Positions 11,020-23,059 of a stretch of 64,000 bases of DNA are shown here, one piece after another. A program made the position numbers and the translations under genes. The stretch comes from Rhyacichthys aspro (lineage: Eukaryota; Chordata; Actinopteri; Gobiiformes; Rhyacichthyidae): NCBI GenBank assembly GCA_036850595.1, contig CM072148.1, positions 5,941,118 through 6,005,117 on the forward strand. The letters are read 5' to 3'. The notes below the pieces were generated by a model, which made no database searches, was not told the DNA's origin, and was given only the letters and a program-made list of their open reading frames with translations. The stretch's first letter is position 1. Every line of letters begins with the position of its first letter.

Positions 11020-14000
11020 TGTGTGTGTGCATGTGTGTGTGGGTGTGTGTGTGTTTGAAAGTGAAGAAAACCCTACTGCCACTTGTTTCTCCTGTTGTCA
11101 CATTCCCGGGATGCCTGCTCTCAACAGCTGCCACTGCCTTTGCCCGACACTGAATAGAGACTTGGCAGCATGTGAAGCACAAGCATTAGTCCTATCCATG
11201 TGATAGGTGTATTATCAGGACTCCATGGTTTAATTTAGGAGATAAATGATGGAACAGGCCAGCTGCTTTAGCCCCCTGTAGTGTAGTCCATGAATCACCA
11301 GACAGAGGTCAGATAAAGACAACTTGATGGCATCAGACGACCTCACGGTGAAAGCCCTGCCTCCTCTACTGTACTTTAGATATAACACATGGCTCACTAA
11401 GTTAGCATGTAACTGTTGTTATCAAAAGTGCAATGAAAAGATCTGTTTATGGAAGATTTTAGAGAGACTTGAAACTGTGAACTGTTTATTGACTGTAACT
11501 GTTTAAAGGCTGTACAACACTGCCACAGTGCAGTATACACTTTAGTTAAAGTTAAGATGTAGTGTGCTGCTTTCGAGAGCTGTAGACCCTCTTCATCATT
11601 ACAGAGCAAGTTTATGTCTCCTTGTGGGTAGTACGTCTTAATCTGCTGTTGCTAAAACAGAAAAGAGCAGTGACAACTTAAGTAGTAAATCTAAAGCCTC
11701 TGTATCTCTTTAAAGAGCAATAGCAAACATCTTTGACACCCTCTTGTGTCTCTAACTGAGAGCTGTGTAAGATCAAAATGCTCACAGCTGAAATGGTAGG
11801 TTCTTTGTTTTCTTCTTGGGTTGCTATATGTTTAGTGTGACATAAGAGACCGAATACTGGGACGGAAAGAGCAGCCTTTTCTGCCAAACCAAAATGTGTG
11901 TAGGAAAATCCCATTCCTGAAACACAGGCATTGGCTTTAGTCGCGCCGACGCTCGAGGGGATTCGACGTCAAGTAAAGCCAGGGGATAAAACGGCCTTTG
12001 ATGTCATGTTAGTCAAGCGAAGACCCCCCTGCCTGGAACCAGTCCAAAACGTCTAGTCTGCGCGCATGTAATTATGAGTGGTCAAGTGAGGAAGAAAAGT
12101 CTCCAGTGGAGGGAGGCTGGAGGCTACGTACTCCTGCCCCTCTCCTCTACCCTGCCCACGGCCATCACACGCACACACACCCTCTAATGCCTTTAATTGG
12201 CTGTCCTGCGGAGGTTTGCGACCTGGACAGAACAAAAAGACAAGAGACGAGCAGCTGTCTCCTGTTGCATATTCTGACCACTTCACTGACAGACTGGCTT
12301 ACTTCTAAATGTAAATGGAGACAGGCTTACCACTTTAGCTCATCTCAGCCCATCAGCAGCACTAAGAAGATTGAGTCACCTCAGAGGCTGCCAAGCATGC
12401 TGGTAAGTGTGAATGAGACCTATTCAGAGAGCTGCTGAGAGCGTGGCAAGGCCTGCTGTGTACATACCTGCACATTTTTCACTATAATGGCTCCGTCTGC
12501 CTTTCTGTCACTGTACATTGATAAATATCATTTAACAGAGCTCCTTTCTTTCACTGTCTGTTCTGCTGAATTGTGAACTTTTCCGTTGTGCATTCGATGT
12601 GTACACGGACCACGGAGGTTTATTGCTGGCAGTGAAAAGCGTCGAGGCTGGAGGGATTCTGATACTGAAACAAGAGGAGACAGACTTGTTTTATTTCCCC
12701 TCAGGCCCGCCATGGGAGCTTTCCAAAGGATCAGTAGAGTTAGTGGTGCGGAGAAGAGTTGGTCTTTGCGTCCACTTTTGTGTGTGTGCAGTTGATCCAG
12801 ATCGTTGCGCTTTGTGTCCTTGCTCTATAAACGTGTATTCTTTGTCAAATAAATCTCTAGTAGCTCTCGATCAGTTTTATCCGTCATTGTTGTGAGCTGA
12901 TTCAGCATTTATGTGTCATCTGTTTGGTCTACTCATGGGGCATTTACAGGGAGTGGTAGGGTACTGTGTTTAGAAATAACTGTCCTCATGAGATGTCATT
13001 ACCTTGCAGTGCTAAGCCCCAACATGGGTGGCCTGTCATATCTCTTTAAATCACCACTAGGGGGAGTAGTGAGTTAACCTACTGCTCTGTCTAATTGAAA
13101 AAGAGCCTAAGTTTGATTGAGAATTGTCCTATAATTCAGATTTATGTCAAACATGCTGTTGTTGTCTGCTTTAAGTTTTTGAATGTCTCAAGACAATAAG
13201 CCATCAGTTTTACTTTGATGATTTATAGCTTTTCTTCTGAGGGGTGTGCCTGTACATTCATACATGTCTGCCAGTCTGTCTGTGTCATTCTCATTACTAC
13301 TTTCCAGTCTGTTCCTTTGCTGTCCCAAAGGCTTGCATTCAAGAGACGCCCATCTGAGCCAAGAAGAGGAAGAGGAAGCGCCCTGTGTAAACACTCAGTT
13401 CTCTGAATTGGTTCAAATCAGGCAATAACGCTTAGATAAAGGAGCATTACCCTTAAAGCTTTTTTATCTAATACATCGTCTTTACTGGTAAATTAGGGTT
13501 TGAGACATACATATAACATTGTGTGTATTTAGAGTAAACCCTAAAGTTAAAAGATTTTGTTAACGGGGATTAAAGGGAATTGTGATTATTGTTGTTGGGT
13601 TGTGAGCATCAGCTAATGTAATTCAGCCCTCAGGCAAGTCTAAAGACCAAGCTTTGCCTGTTGTGATGGGCTTAATCCCATTGGCACCCTGCTGCAGTGC
13701 CAACTAACCTGTCGGTGTCTGCTGCTCCTGGACTTCAGTCTCTGTTGGAAGACTGTAGTTATGCCAGAGCTCCAGGTAGAGCCACCAGGGAGAGCTCTAT
13801 CTCCCAGTTCGCTGAGCCCAGGAGAGCCGTCCGGGAGGAGAGAGGCGCCAGAGGAGCAGGACACACAGAGCCCAGCTGTTGGCTCATTTTCACATCACCC
13901 CCTCTCCTCTCTTTGGCCCTACGGCTTCCTGCTTTTCTCCATGTGTGTTACAGTCCAACAGTGGTATGCACTTTTACACATATCAGTATCTGAGCATATT

Positions 14001-14021
14001 TGTGTGTTCTTTCTGTGACAG
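9774..14021 (+). other. inpp4b: Intron of INPP4B, about 4.2 kb
   Basis: No exon with INPP4B similarity is seen. It contains a long TG microsatellite (10951-11054), a CpG-dense patch at about 11938-12020 and two stretches with overlapping open frames and higher GC (12586-12895 and 13740-13960). These open frames match nothing I recognise, and the second lies just upstream of the acceptor for the exon at 14022. Candidate regulatory sequence around 12050-12440 is unremarkable. Confidence 0.8.
10951..11054. repeat. TG microsatellite, imperfect, with a perfect core
   Basis: A (TG)n array with a perfect core at about 10971-11017 is flanked by GTGTGAGAGT variants upstream and by interruptions (GAGTG, GCATG, GGGTG) downstream. 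It lies in the sense orientation, so the INPP4B pre-mRNA would carry UG repeats. The apparent Cys/Val and His/Thr open frames over it on the two strands are artefacts of the repeat. Confidence 0.98.
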
Positions 14022-14138
14022 GCCAACAAAGACCCGCTGTTTCTGACCGGGGTGACCTTGCCTTCAGAGTATCCCGTTAGCCCCGAGACACTGGTGAGGC
14101 TCACTGTGTATGATGCAAAGGACAAGAGCCAGGAATCA
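14022..14138 (+). CDS. inpp4b: INPP4B coding exon, central C2 domain
   Basis: This exon is 117 bases, exactly 39 codons, with acceptor TGACAG and donor GTGAGT. It encodes NKDPLFLTGVTLPSEYP, a short variable loop, then VRLTVYDAKDKSQES. These motifs are the clearest identification in the window: the mammalian INPP4B protein I remember has RDPLFLTGVTFPSEYP and LTVYDVKDKS, while INPP4A has NNPIFLSSIAF and LSVYDVKDRS. The LTVYD strand and preceding loop are classic C2 topology. Both ends are on codon boundaries, so it can join the exon at 37270 directly or through a small phase 0-0 exon. Confidence 0.97.
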
Positions 14139-17100
14139 GTGAGTAAACACTTGTTGTTTCATTTTGTGTGTGTGGATTTGCATATTGAGTGCAAAAGCGA
14201 GGTAATGATAAGAATGTGTTCAAAGCCAGCTGTGAAGCAGGCATCCTTCAAGTGTTAGCTCTGGGTGCACAGCGCTGCAGAGCTTTAAACTTTACAGGGG
14301 ATGAACATGAAACACACTGAGAAGTAGCCTGCAGAATCTCATTACGGTTAAATATATTCTACATATTTTGAGTAGAAAAGAGTTTCACAGTTACTTACTG
14401 TATAATCTCAATAATTTTTCATTTGAGGTCAGTCCAAGGCAAGACCTGGGATTTTCTTGAGTTTTGAGAGAGCTGTTGATTAAGTCTGAGCTTTGCCGTC
14501 TGTATGGTTTAGTGGACCCCAGGAGAGACCAGCAGCACATCAGAGAGAGTGGGAATAAAGACAGACATAGGAATATGAATGGGTCACTGTCTGATTCACA
14601 GTTTATAAACAGACTTTAGGCAGCAGTGTGTAGGTGTGAGCTTGATCTCAATCAAACAGCCCACTTAGCCCTAACTGTCGAGATCATAACTTACACTTTC
14701 TGCATTAATCACAGCATTGGTTAGAGTCGTCAAATTAAGATAAATGGATGTTAATGTCAATAAACCAACACTGACACTAACACATTCAGGACACTTCTCT
14801 CACAAGTCAGTTTCTAGTTCAGTGTTATTTAAATACAGTGGGCTGGTTGTTGCTGATGTGTAGACTAAACATCTCAATAGTGAAGCATTACAATTATCAC
14901 TCGGGGTGAGCACACAAAGAATGTACTCTGTATTTATTACTTGTATTAGAGTCTAGTAAACACCATTGTTGCTTTCAACTATAGATATTAAACTTCAATA
15001 TTAGCAATGACTCTGCCAAGATCCAGAGTCAGGCTGCGTCCACTCTTCAGAGGGCCACTGATCATCTGGCTTTGTCTCAGTTTTTGTTTAGAAATATCAT
15101 TTCTGTGCTCTATTTTGGTTTTCTATTGGATACAAGAAACGGCGAAAGTGAAAGTGATCGACGTCTCGTGGGATTTGCGTCCAGTCACAACCCGAGTAAA
15201 TAAGTCAATGTATTGCAAAATGTACTTTTTAGTAAGTTTAAGAGGCTGTTTCTTTAGGCTATACACCCCCACACAGGTAAAAACCCATTTTACACTCCCT
15301 TCCCTCAGAACAGCAGTGCTCAGGATCCCTCTCGGTGGGAACTGAATCTGTTCTCGCCGCAAAACCCTTATGAGATCTTTGATGAAGTAAAATATGCCCT
15401 TTGAAGAGTTTGAATGTACATGTCAGGCTTTGAAATGTATTTGGCTGCTTTTTCTTTGTGAAGGCATAAATGTGTGTGTTTAGCTTTAAAGTAATTTGAC
15501 TCTGAACACAGCCTTGAAACACAATCCCAGATGATGTTTGCTTTGTTGTGTTGCAGGAATACAATGGTTTATTTCAAGGTGTGAACTGAATATTCATGTT
15601 GTACAACACCCGTGCGAGCTCAGGTTGTATAACCCCCTATTTCTCTTCTTAGAGGAGTATGTACTATACAGTGCTTTACCCCGAGACATTTCAACTGAAC
15701 ACATGACGAGGCAAACTAATGGAGCTTTACTGCAGACCTTAAACTATATTCAGACTAATAAACTGAAATGGCTCCTTTATATTTGGCTAAAGTGGAAAGG
15801 TAAATTTTGGATTCCCTTTTCTCTTTGATGCTGTCCCTCACTGTCTCTGTTTGAGTGAGATTTTTCTGAATCTCCTGTCAGTCTGTCAAGAATATCTCTG
15901 ATGCAGAATAACAACATTTCACTCAAGCTCAAGGCTAACCCAACGGCCTTACAGGACAGGTCCTATAGAGCCTTTCAACTCCTAATCTCTGCTTCTTTCC
16001 TTGGCCTTCAATGGAAAAAGTTTGGAGTCGTGAGTGAGAACTTTCTAAAGACATCTTATAGAATGAAAAGCCCCAATCTCCATCTTTCTTTCTGTCTGTG
16101 CACTTCATGTAGCATCCTTAAAAAACGTCACTATCGCTCCCTGTGTTTTACAAGGCATCACTGCTGTCGTGCTGTGTTTGGTTATTGGACTTTAAACTAC
16201 TCGAGATTTACTGTGACAAAGACATGACATTAAACATGGAAACAGTCTCAGAATCTTTAAGCTGCAAATGGTGAATCATGCACCAAAAGCCTTATACTAT
16301 GAGCATTGGAGGAAATGTTCTGTGCTTGTGTTGATGTTTTACAAGTCAGATGGAGAAACCTTTACATTTCGTCTTAAAATAAGCATCACAAAATCAATGA
16401 AGGAGCTGCATAGATGGCTTCAAGATTCATATTGGGCAAAAGAATCTCACTGTAAGATAATTTCCCTTTGCTTTGGGTCTACCGTACAGATATTCTAAGA
16501 TTACGCTGGCTACATGGTCATGAATATTTGAGAACACACAGAGCGCTGAGAGAATGAGAAGTGAAGCAGAGGAGTTTGTGCAGCTTGGATATCTCTCAGG
16601 TGTAAGTGATCACCCTCTAGTCTCAGTTGTCAAAGCAGAAGCAGCTAACCTTACGCTTCTTTGTCACTCATGTCTAACCTGCAGCTTTTTGAGTGGCTCC
16701 TGTGAGCTACATCATTTCATTTATATTCTGAACATCTCTAAAAATAAATAACATCAATAGTTGCACAACATCCTGGTCCTTGAGCACAATGATTTAAACA
16801 AAGATGATTTGATAAACATAACTAATAAATGAGTTGTTTGCTGCTTCTAGTCTTGAGAGATAACCATCTGTTTCTCTGATGCTTGAAAGCACAAAATGAT
16901 AATTACATTTCTGATACAGCCTCGAGAATCACAATGCCAATTTTACAAAGTGTATAAGCTATAGTATGTTTGATTATTTCACTGAGCAATGTTGAGCATG
17001 AGGAAATTGCCAAAGGAGATATATAGAACTTTATAACATGAAAGTTCGGCAGGACAAGGCACCACAGAGAAGTGGGATTAATCGAAAAGCTTGAGTTTAA

Positions 17101-18770
17101 AGCAAATGAAGAGTTTGTGTGTGCAGGGTGGATCACATTTGTAAACACTTACCTCTGTGAAGAGGCTTGAGGGGTCTGTTAATGACAGACCTGTGGTTTG
17201 TTGTCACTGCAGACCTATTTCAGAGTGTTCTCATGGCATAAAGGGATAGGACAGCTGTCTCTGGAAGAGCTCTTCTCTCTAATCACACTCTCATTTACCC
17301 TCCCTCTGCTCTTTGCAATCTGCAATGAACATGTAATGCAGTTTTCAGTTTGCATTCCCATTACTGGCATGGTGAGGAATTTTGATTGGTTTCTGTGATG
17401 TGCACTGTACTGTGACAAACAAAAGAGCTCGTCTGAGTAAAACAGGAAAATGGACCATGTCCGGTCATTTCCATAAAGCAGCCATAAAATGTATTCAATC
17501 AAATAAAATACAAGCAGAGGGTTTTTACAGTGTTAATATAATGGCCATTTGTTCCTTGTGGTGCAGAGAGCTGTTTGATGAGTGCAGGGTGGCCCCTGAA
17601 CAGACAGAGCCAGATACCTCTCATTCAGAGGGCTTTGTTTTTTTTAAACCAAAGCTTCATGACAAATGTCAGTTTTGTCACTCCAGATTGTGGACGACAG
17701 CCTGAAGTCCGATGTATATGGAAGTATTCACCAGCGAAACATCTTTCCTCAAGGCTCTCCTTCAGCGTGATGAGTGAAGGAAAACTTTTCTCATCAAATG
17801 GCTGTTCCTGGTTGTATTGTGAAACACTGCAGGTTGATTTCGAGCCTTAAGCCAAACTCTTATCTGTATTTAAATGTACAGTCAGGCCATCTAACAAAGC
17901 CATGCCTGGCCTGTAAGTAATTAACTTGCACTGACATTTCATTTGAAGTCATTGACGGTTCTATTTGCTCCCTCAGGTCTTGTAAATATGACCTTTAAAA
18001 ACACAAATTTGAATCATTTATCACATTTTGAATGTGTGACAATAGAACGCTACAGTGTGACTGGATGTTCTTACTGTCCGTGACTTAATTTTGTTGTGAA
18101 CTGAAGCAGGTGGATGAGAATGACATGTTACCTCTTATTTCTTTTTGCACATTGAAAGGTAAAGACCTAAACTACTTTGACGTGGCATGGCATAAGATTA
18201 CATTTCCAGTCACTTGATAGAATGTAATAGTGCACCGGTGTAAATCCTGCAGTCTGCATTTATGTGCTGTCTACCTGATTTGAGGGCTATTTGACTGGCA
18301 GATATTAGCCTCATCTCAGGAGGCAGTTTGAGCAGCCACTGTTCCGTGGTGAATTGTCGCTCCAATTATGAACTGCTGAAGTATGGAGAATCCGGGCCCC
18401 AGTTAATCCTGCCCTGTCAATAATCATGATGTGTAAAAAGCGGTGACTTGACATATTTTTGGCATAGCCGGTTGCTTTTAGCTGGATGAGTGTCAATGTG
18501 GTGGGAATTTTCTGTAAGTGCTCAAGTTTACTGCCAAAATAAGAAGGAAAAAGGGACAGAAATGGTAGCAGACAGAGAAACAGGGCAGACTGCAAGACAC
18601 ACATCCAGAAACACACACAGTGGTACAAGAACCAATCTCAGAGATATCCAAGAAAGGTCCTGGTAGTGATTGGGTGGACAGCTGAGCAGTGATAACCTAC
18701 CAGAGTAACAGTCCTCAGATAAGGACTGTCTCTTGTCTGATGGCCACTTTGCTTCCCTCACCGTCATTGT

Positions 18771-18790
18771 GCCAATGTCAGCCAATGTCA
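18771..18790. repeat. Tandem 10-base unit with CCAAT core (GCCAATGTCA x2)
   Basis: Two perfect adjacent copies of GCCAATGTCA are followed by CCGGAGTGACAGTGG. Each unit holds a CCAAT pentamer and a TGTCA (TGACA on the minus strand) Meis/TGIF-type core, so it could be a small regulatory cluster. Function is not shown by the sequence. Confidence 0.8.
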
Positions 18791-19399
18791 CCGGAGTGAC
18801 AGTGGAGAGTGGGGTGCTGAGAGGCACTGCTGTTCAATTTACCGATACTAGTATTAACCAAACCAGTCACTGACCTCTTCCTCTCACTTTGACAAGTCCT
18901 ATGACAAGTTAATGTTGCTGTGAAATTCAGAAGACTCTGTGGATGGTGTAATAGTTACACCAGAGGAACACCACAAACTTATTGAGTTTTTCCAGTTAGC
19001 ACTTGACTTTGGGCTTCTGAGTACAGTACAGAATATAATTTAAGCTTGAGCCCAGCTGTAGGGTCCCATCAGGTCAGAGTCAGTCCACCAGAAACTCTGA
19101 ATTATTATTGGTTACGTTGAGGGTGTTTTGGTAAATATTAAAAGAAGGCAGTGGTATTTGTATGGTTTTGTGTGAGATATTTTGGATTGGAAATTGTAAG
19201 GACCATTTATTGTGCTTTGTAGACTTTTAAAATCTCCATAAACAAACATAATGTCTTCAACCTTTAAACTGAGTGCTAACCTTGCATGTTCTCTGGAGCT
19301 GTTAGCTACGCAATATATCACAAATCTACCAGAAGTCACATAGTATTTGTATGAAAATGAAATGGGCTTATTGAACCATATTGTTCACACAGGACAGCA

Positions 19400-19830
19400 T
19401 TTATTTAGAAATTTCCTTGACGTCTTTTCTGGAAAGTTAACTTCTTCCAGCCACATCAGAGTGACACGTGAGCTCCGAGGAGAGTGACAGCTTTGACATT
19501 TGTCACTCATGACAACGGTGAGTGAGCCAGCGGCACGAGGACAAATCACAGCGGAGGGAATTTCACGGGTGGCTCCTGTCATCTGTCGAGGGTGTGAGAG
19601 AGCTTCATGTTTAATAACACTTTTACTTTGACCGGGCTAAAGTCTTGAGTGATTATGATATAATATACTGTACACACAAGTCCCTCTTTTACTGCTCTCA
19701 CATTTTCCCCTTTTCCACTGCTCATAAATTATGCTCTTTTATGTGCATTTAATTTCACATTCCACCAAGGCGGGCAACAAAAAGTGCATTTGATAGATGC
19801 AATTATGCTCATGTGAAAGTCCAAACTCTC
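19400..19830. promoter_or_regulatory. Candidate intronic enhancer / conserved noncoding element
   Basis: This is a non-repetitive stretch with closely spaced TGACA/TGTCA cores on both strands (GTGACACGTG, GTGACAGCTTTGACATTTG, TCACTCATGACA between about 19459 and 19514). A second half at about 19700-19830 is rich in CATAAATTATGC, GCATTTAATTTC and CAATTATGCTC motifs, which are homeodomain and POU-like. Such mixed Meis/Pbx and homeodomain content is typical of developmental enhancers. This is inference only. Confidence 0.3.
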
Positions 19831-22536
19831 CAAACTGAGGAAGCGCCTCCCTTTTATCTTCTTTATATTTAGGTCATTTCATGTATTAATAAGTATAACA
19901 TATTCTAATAAGTTCGCATTTCGATCATCTCGCTAATAATTTATTCGATATTTGAACACACTTTATTGTCTCAGTGCTTCTTTATGCTGTTAATTAAGAG
20001 ATAGAAGAACAGTCAACAGAAAAGAGTATTTGGATTAAAAAGAGCATAGACTAATACAAAAAAGACAGATAAAGAGTTCTGATCATGCACATTCTTGAAA
20101 TCAAGCTCTTTATTATAAAAGAGTTGCATCCTTTAATCTAACGGATTCAAAATAAAAACTTTCTGGCAAAACTTCAAAATCTGGACGTGGGAAAATTGAC
20201 AGCAATAAATGAAAGGACTTCTTCAACATAAAGCTCTGCACTGACCTCAAAGCTCTGAAACCATTGCTCCCTCCTGTTAAATTTAGCACACTCTAAAAAA
20301 AACAGACGAATGACAATTAAGAAAAAGTAACTGTTTATTGCCCAGGCAGAATAGAAAATATTTAAGCTCTTATGTTGCCATAGCGCTACAAATGTTTAAG
20401 ATGTCACTAGAAAAGCTTGGCAGACTGACTAGAGCAGCATGTGAAGAAAACACTGGCACAAAGTTTAACGGAGCCGTTGAGCGTGCTCTCAGTGATAATA
20501 TAGCTTCCAAAGGCTGGCACTACTTCAAAGCCCTGTTTACTGTAGTTAAGAAAGCAGCAGATAATTACTTTGTTCCCCCACTGTGACGACATGCGTTTTA
20601 ATAAAGTGACTCATTGTGCCCATGAATATTTACAATTGCTGGAAATGAAGTGCACTCTAGGTTTTGTTGTGAGGGTTGGGCGCAGCCATTTGTGAAAATA
20701 GTTGTTGCAGTAGTGCACGCTCAATAAAAGCAACCAGCTAAATCTAAGCAGAGAAGCTAATTACTTATAAAACTGCTGAGCAGATGTCTGCTTCTGTTGC
20801 CATAAGGAGACACCCTCCTTTTCAAGCTATAGCCACGAGCTAAAACAAGTGAAATGCACCAATAAAGAGTCTATTTATAACACAGCACTACGTAAAAACC
20901 TTGCAGGGGTTCAGAGGCAGTTAATGAAATGTATTTAAGATGTGCACAATTTTCAACATGAGAGACATTGTAGAAGACAGAAGAGTGGGTAAAGGCTCCT
21001 CAGATTTATATTAAACAGCAAAACAAACTACAGACAGTTTACTATGACAGACAGGACAGAAGCAGATTAACCAGGGAGCACATCAGTAAAACTATCAAGT
21101 CAGAGGTCTACATTTGGATCATGTGGACCACTGGAAATTTGCCTTTGGATCCATCTTGATATATTTGTTCCCAACGAGCCACTTCCGCTTTACCCTCAAA
21201 TGAGCGGAAAAAACATAACATTTGTGCAAGAAAGATTAGATACTGGCTAAAAGCAATTTGAATGGATACTAGGGAACATGTCCAGTCTCACGGGTCATGT
21301 ACATACCAAAACACAAACTATGTAACCAAAATGACCTGCGTTCACACTGTTGGGGCGCTCTCCTCTGCTAATGTTACAGAAGTGCTCCAAAACATTTCAC
21401 TTTTTAAACTTTTTCTGGAATAGAGCTCATAAATTCTGGAGCATCAGTGAAGCTTTTTTGTAGCCACCAACCAGTAGCCGTCTGAGGCCGTTGTTTCATC
21501 ATAGTTATGACTGTATTCAACTGAAGGTTTAGTGGAGAACATCATTGTCGTGTAAACAAACGACCAAAATGTGTCTAAACTCAGGCGTCAGAGTTAGTGT
21601 GATATTTTTATATTTAGATAAAGCACAAGAATGACAAATAAAGCACTTGTGGTCTTGCCCTGTCTTGATTTAAAATCCAGACAGCTCTATGTCTAAGACC
21701 AAGACAAGAGCAGGTAAAATGAGTTCAAGCACAAGACGAGACCTTTAAAAAGTGGCTGGGGTTGTGTTTATTGTGACTGGAATATATCTACATTGTACAC
21801 TTCCGGAGCACTCTACTGCATTATTTGTATTCAAATCAAGTACATTGCCAGCGCTAAATAAAATCAAAAAGCATGTTATAGTGAGGTTATAAACAAATCA
21901 ATTTGCATAAAAACATGAAGCATGTGCAGAGATTATTGCTCGACAAGGACATGTTTGAGCTTTGTTTGACACAATTACAACCCTTAGGAGCATATCAGTT
22001 CATTCTGACTATGAATGCACTCATAAAACAAACAGATGACAGGTGATCTTATATTGGCTGCAGTTCATTTTTGCTGTGATACTTATACTAATAACAATTA
22101 AAGCATAAAAAAATGACCTTGCTGTTATGCTGTTTCTGCTTTGACAGACAGAGTTGTCATGGTGCCCTCTTTCGCGGTCCTCTTGAGCTTCCATCAGGAC
22201 AGAAAATAATTGCAAACCCAAACAAAAACCAGCTTGCACTTGCCTTTTCTCACAAGAGCACTCTATGAAGAAGGTTATGAACACATGCAACGCCACCTCC
22301 GTATATGTCAGGTAATCTACTCTTGTGTATGCAGCTCACAGCACATCGGCCCTTGACGCAGCTGACACGCATACAAATAGAGCTCTGAAAAATTACCTCG
22401 CGACGCTCCAGGTGACCACTTGACGTTGAAGTACACCTTCCCCGGAAACCTTCCCTTTGTCGTAACCTCTCCCAAACCCTTCTGTGTATAATCCCACTCC
22501 AATCTTCTCAAGGTGGGATTTGTCGGGATCCATTTC

Positions 22537-22548
22537 ATAATGCATTAT
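22537..22548. promoter_or_regulatory. 12-base perfect palindrome ATAATGCATTAT
   Basis: The site is self-complementary, with two ATTA/TAAT homeodomain half-sites facing each other around an ATGCAT core. It is followed by ATTCATTTGAGAATTTAATC, which adds further AT-rich homeodomain-like cores. It could be a POU or paired-type homeodomain dimer site. A 12-base palindrome in AT-rich DNA can also arise by chance. Confidence 0.3.
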
Positions 22549-22902
22549 TCATTTGAGAATTTAATCAAATATCTCCTCCACCAATCAGCCCCAACCCAAA
22601 GCTCTTGTAGCCCACCCCCCTCTCTTTCCCCATCATATCAGAGATTGTTAGTGTCACCTGCAATAGCAGATTATCAGCCAAATGAATTACTGGGTCACAG
22701 GTGAATTAGACGCTTGGCTGACTGTAATCTTTTTTCTTCTCTGGGAAAAGTAGCTTAGTGAAAGTTCTTATTTTTTTTAGTGGGAGGAGAGGAGTAGAGA
22801 AGTGCTTAAAAATCCCCCTTTTGCGTAGCTTCCTGTGGGTTTCTGCAGTGTAATGGTTTCCTTTGACAGAGACATTGGTGGAAAGTGCTGATGCTTGTTG
22901 GC

Positions 22903-22950
22903 AGTGTGTGTGTGAGTGTGTGTGTGTGTGTCTGGGTACGTGTGTGTGAG
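22903..22950. repeat. TG microsatellite, interrupted
   Basis: GTGTGTGTGTGAGTGTG followed by more TG units and a TCTGGGTACG interruption, in sense orientation with the INPP4B transcript. A second TG array follows about 75 bases downstream. Confidence 0.95.
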
Positions 22951-23023
22951 CATGAAGGCAGCTATTTTCCATGGCTAACCGAACCACTGATGAGCTTGCC
23001 AGCCAAGAGTTCGGAGTCTTTTC

Positions 23024-23059
23024 GTGAGTGTGTTTGCGTGTGTGTGTGTGTGTGTGTGT
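23024..23059. repeat. TG microsatellite
   Basis: GTGAGTGTGTTTGCG runs into an uninterrupted TG array ending at TACACC. It probably forms one mutable locus with the array at 22903-22950. Confidence 0.95.

Noticed and set aside
10925..11203. Open frames rich in Cys-Val or His-Thr on the two strands
   Set aside because: They are produced by the TG array.
13740..13960. GC-rich, Pro/Glu-rich open frame just upstream of the exon at 14022
   Set aside because: No homology to INPP4B, a different frame arrangement from the exon, and no clear donor of matching phase. Kept only as part of the intron.
17212..17290. Possible exon after a CACTGCAG acceptor (TYFRVFSWHKG, LSLEELFSL)
   Set aside because: It does not align to the INPP4B order, would duplicate rather than extend the C2 strands, and no fitting donor in the right phase was found.
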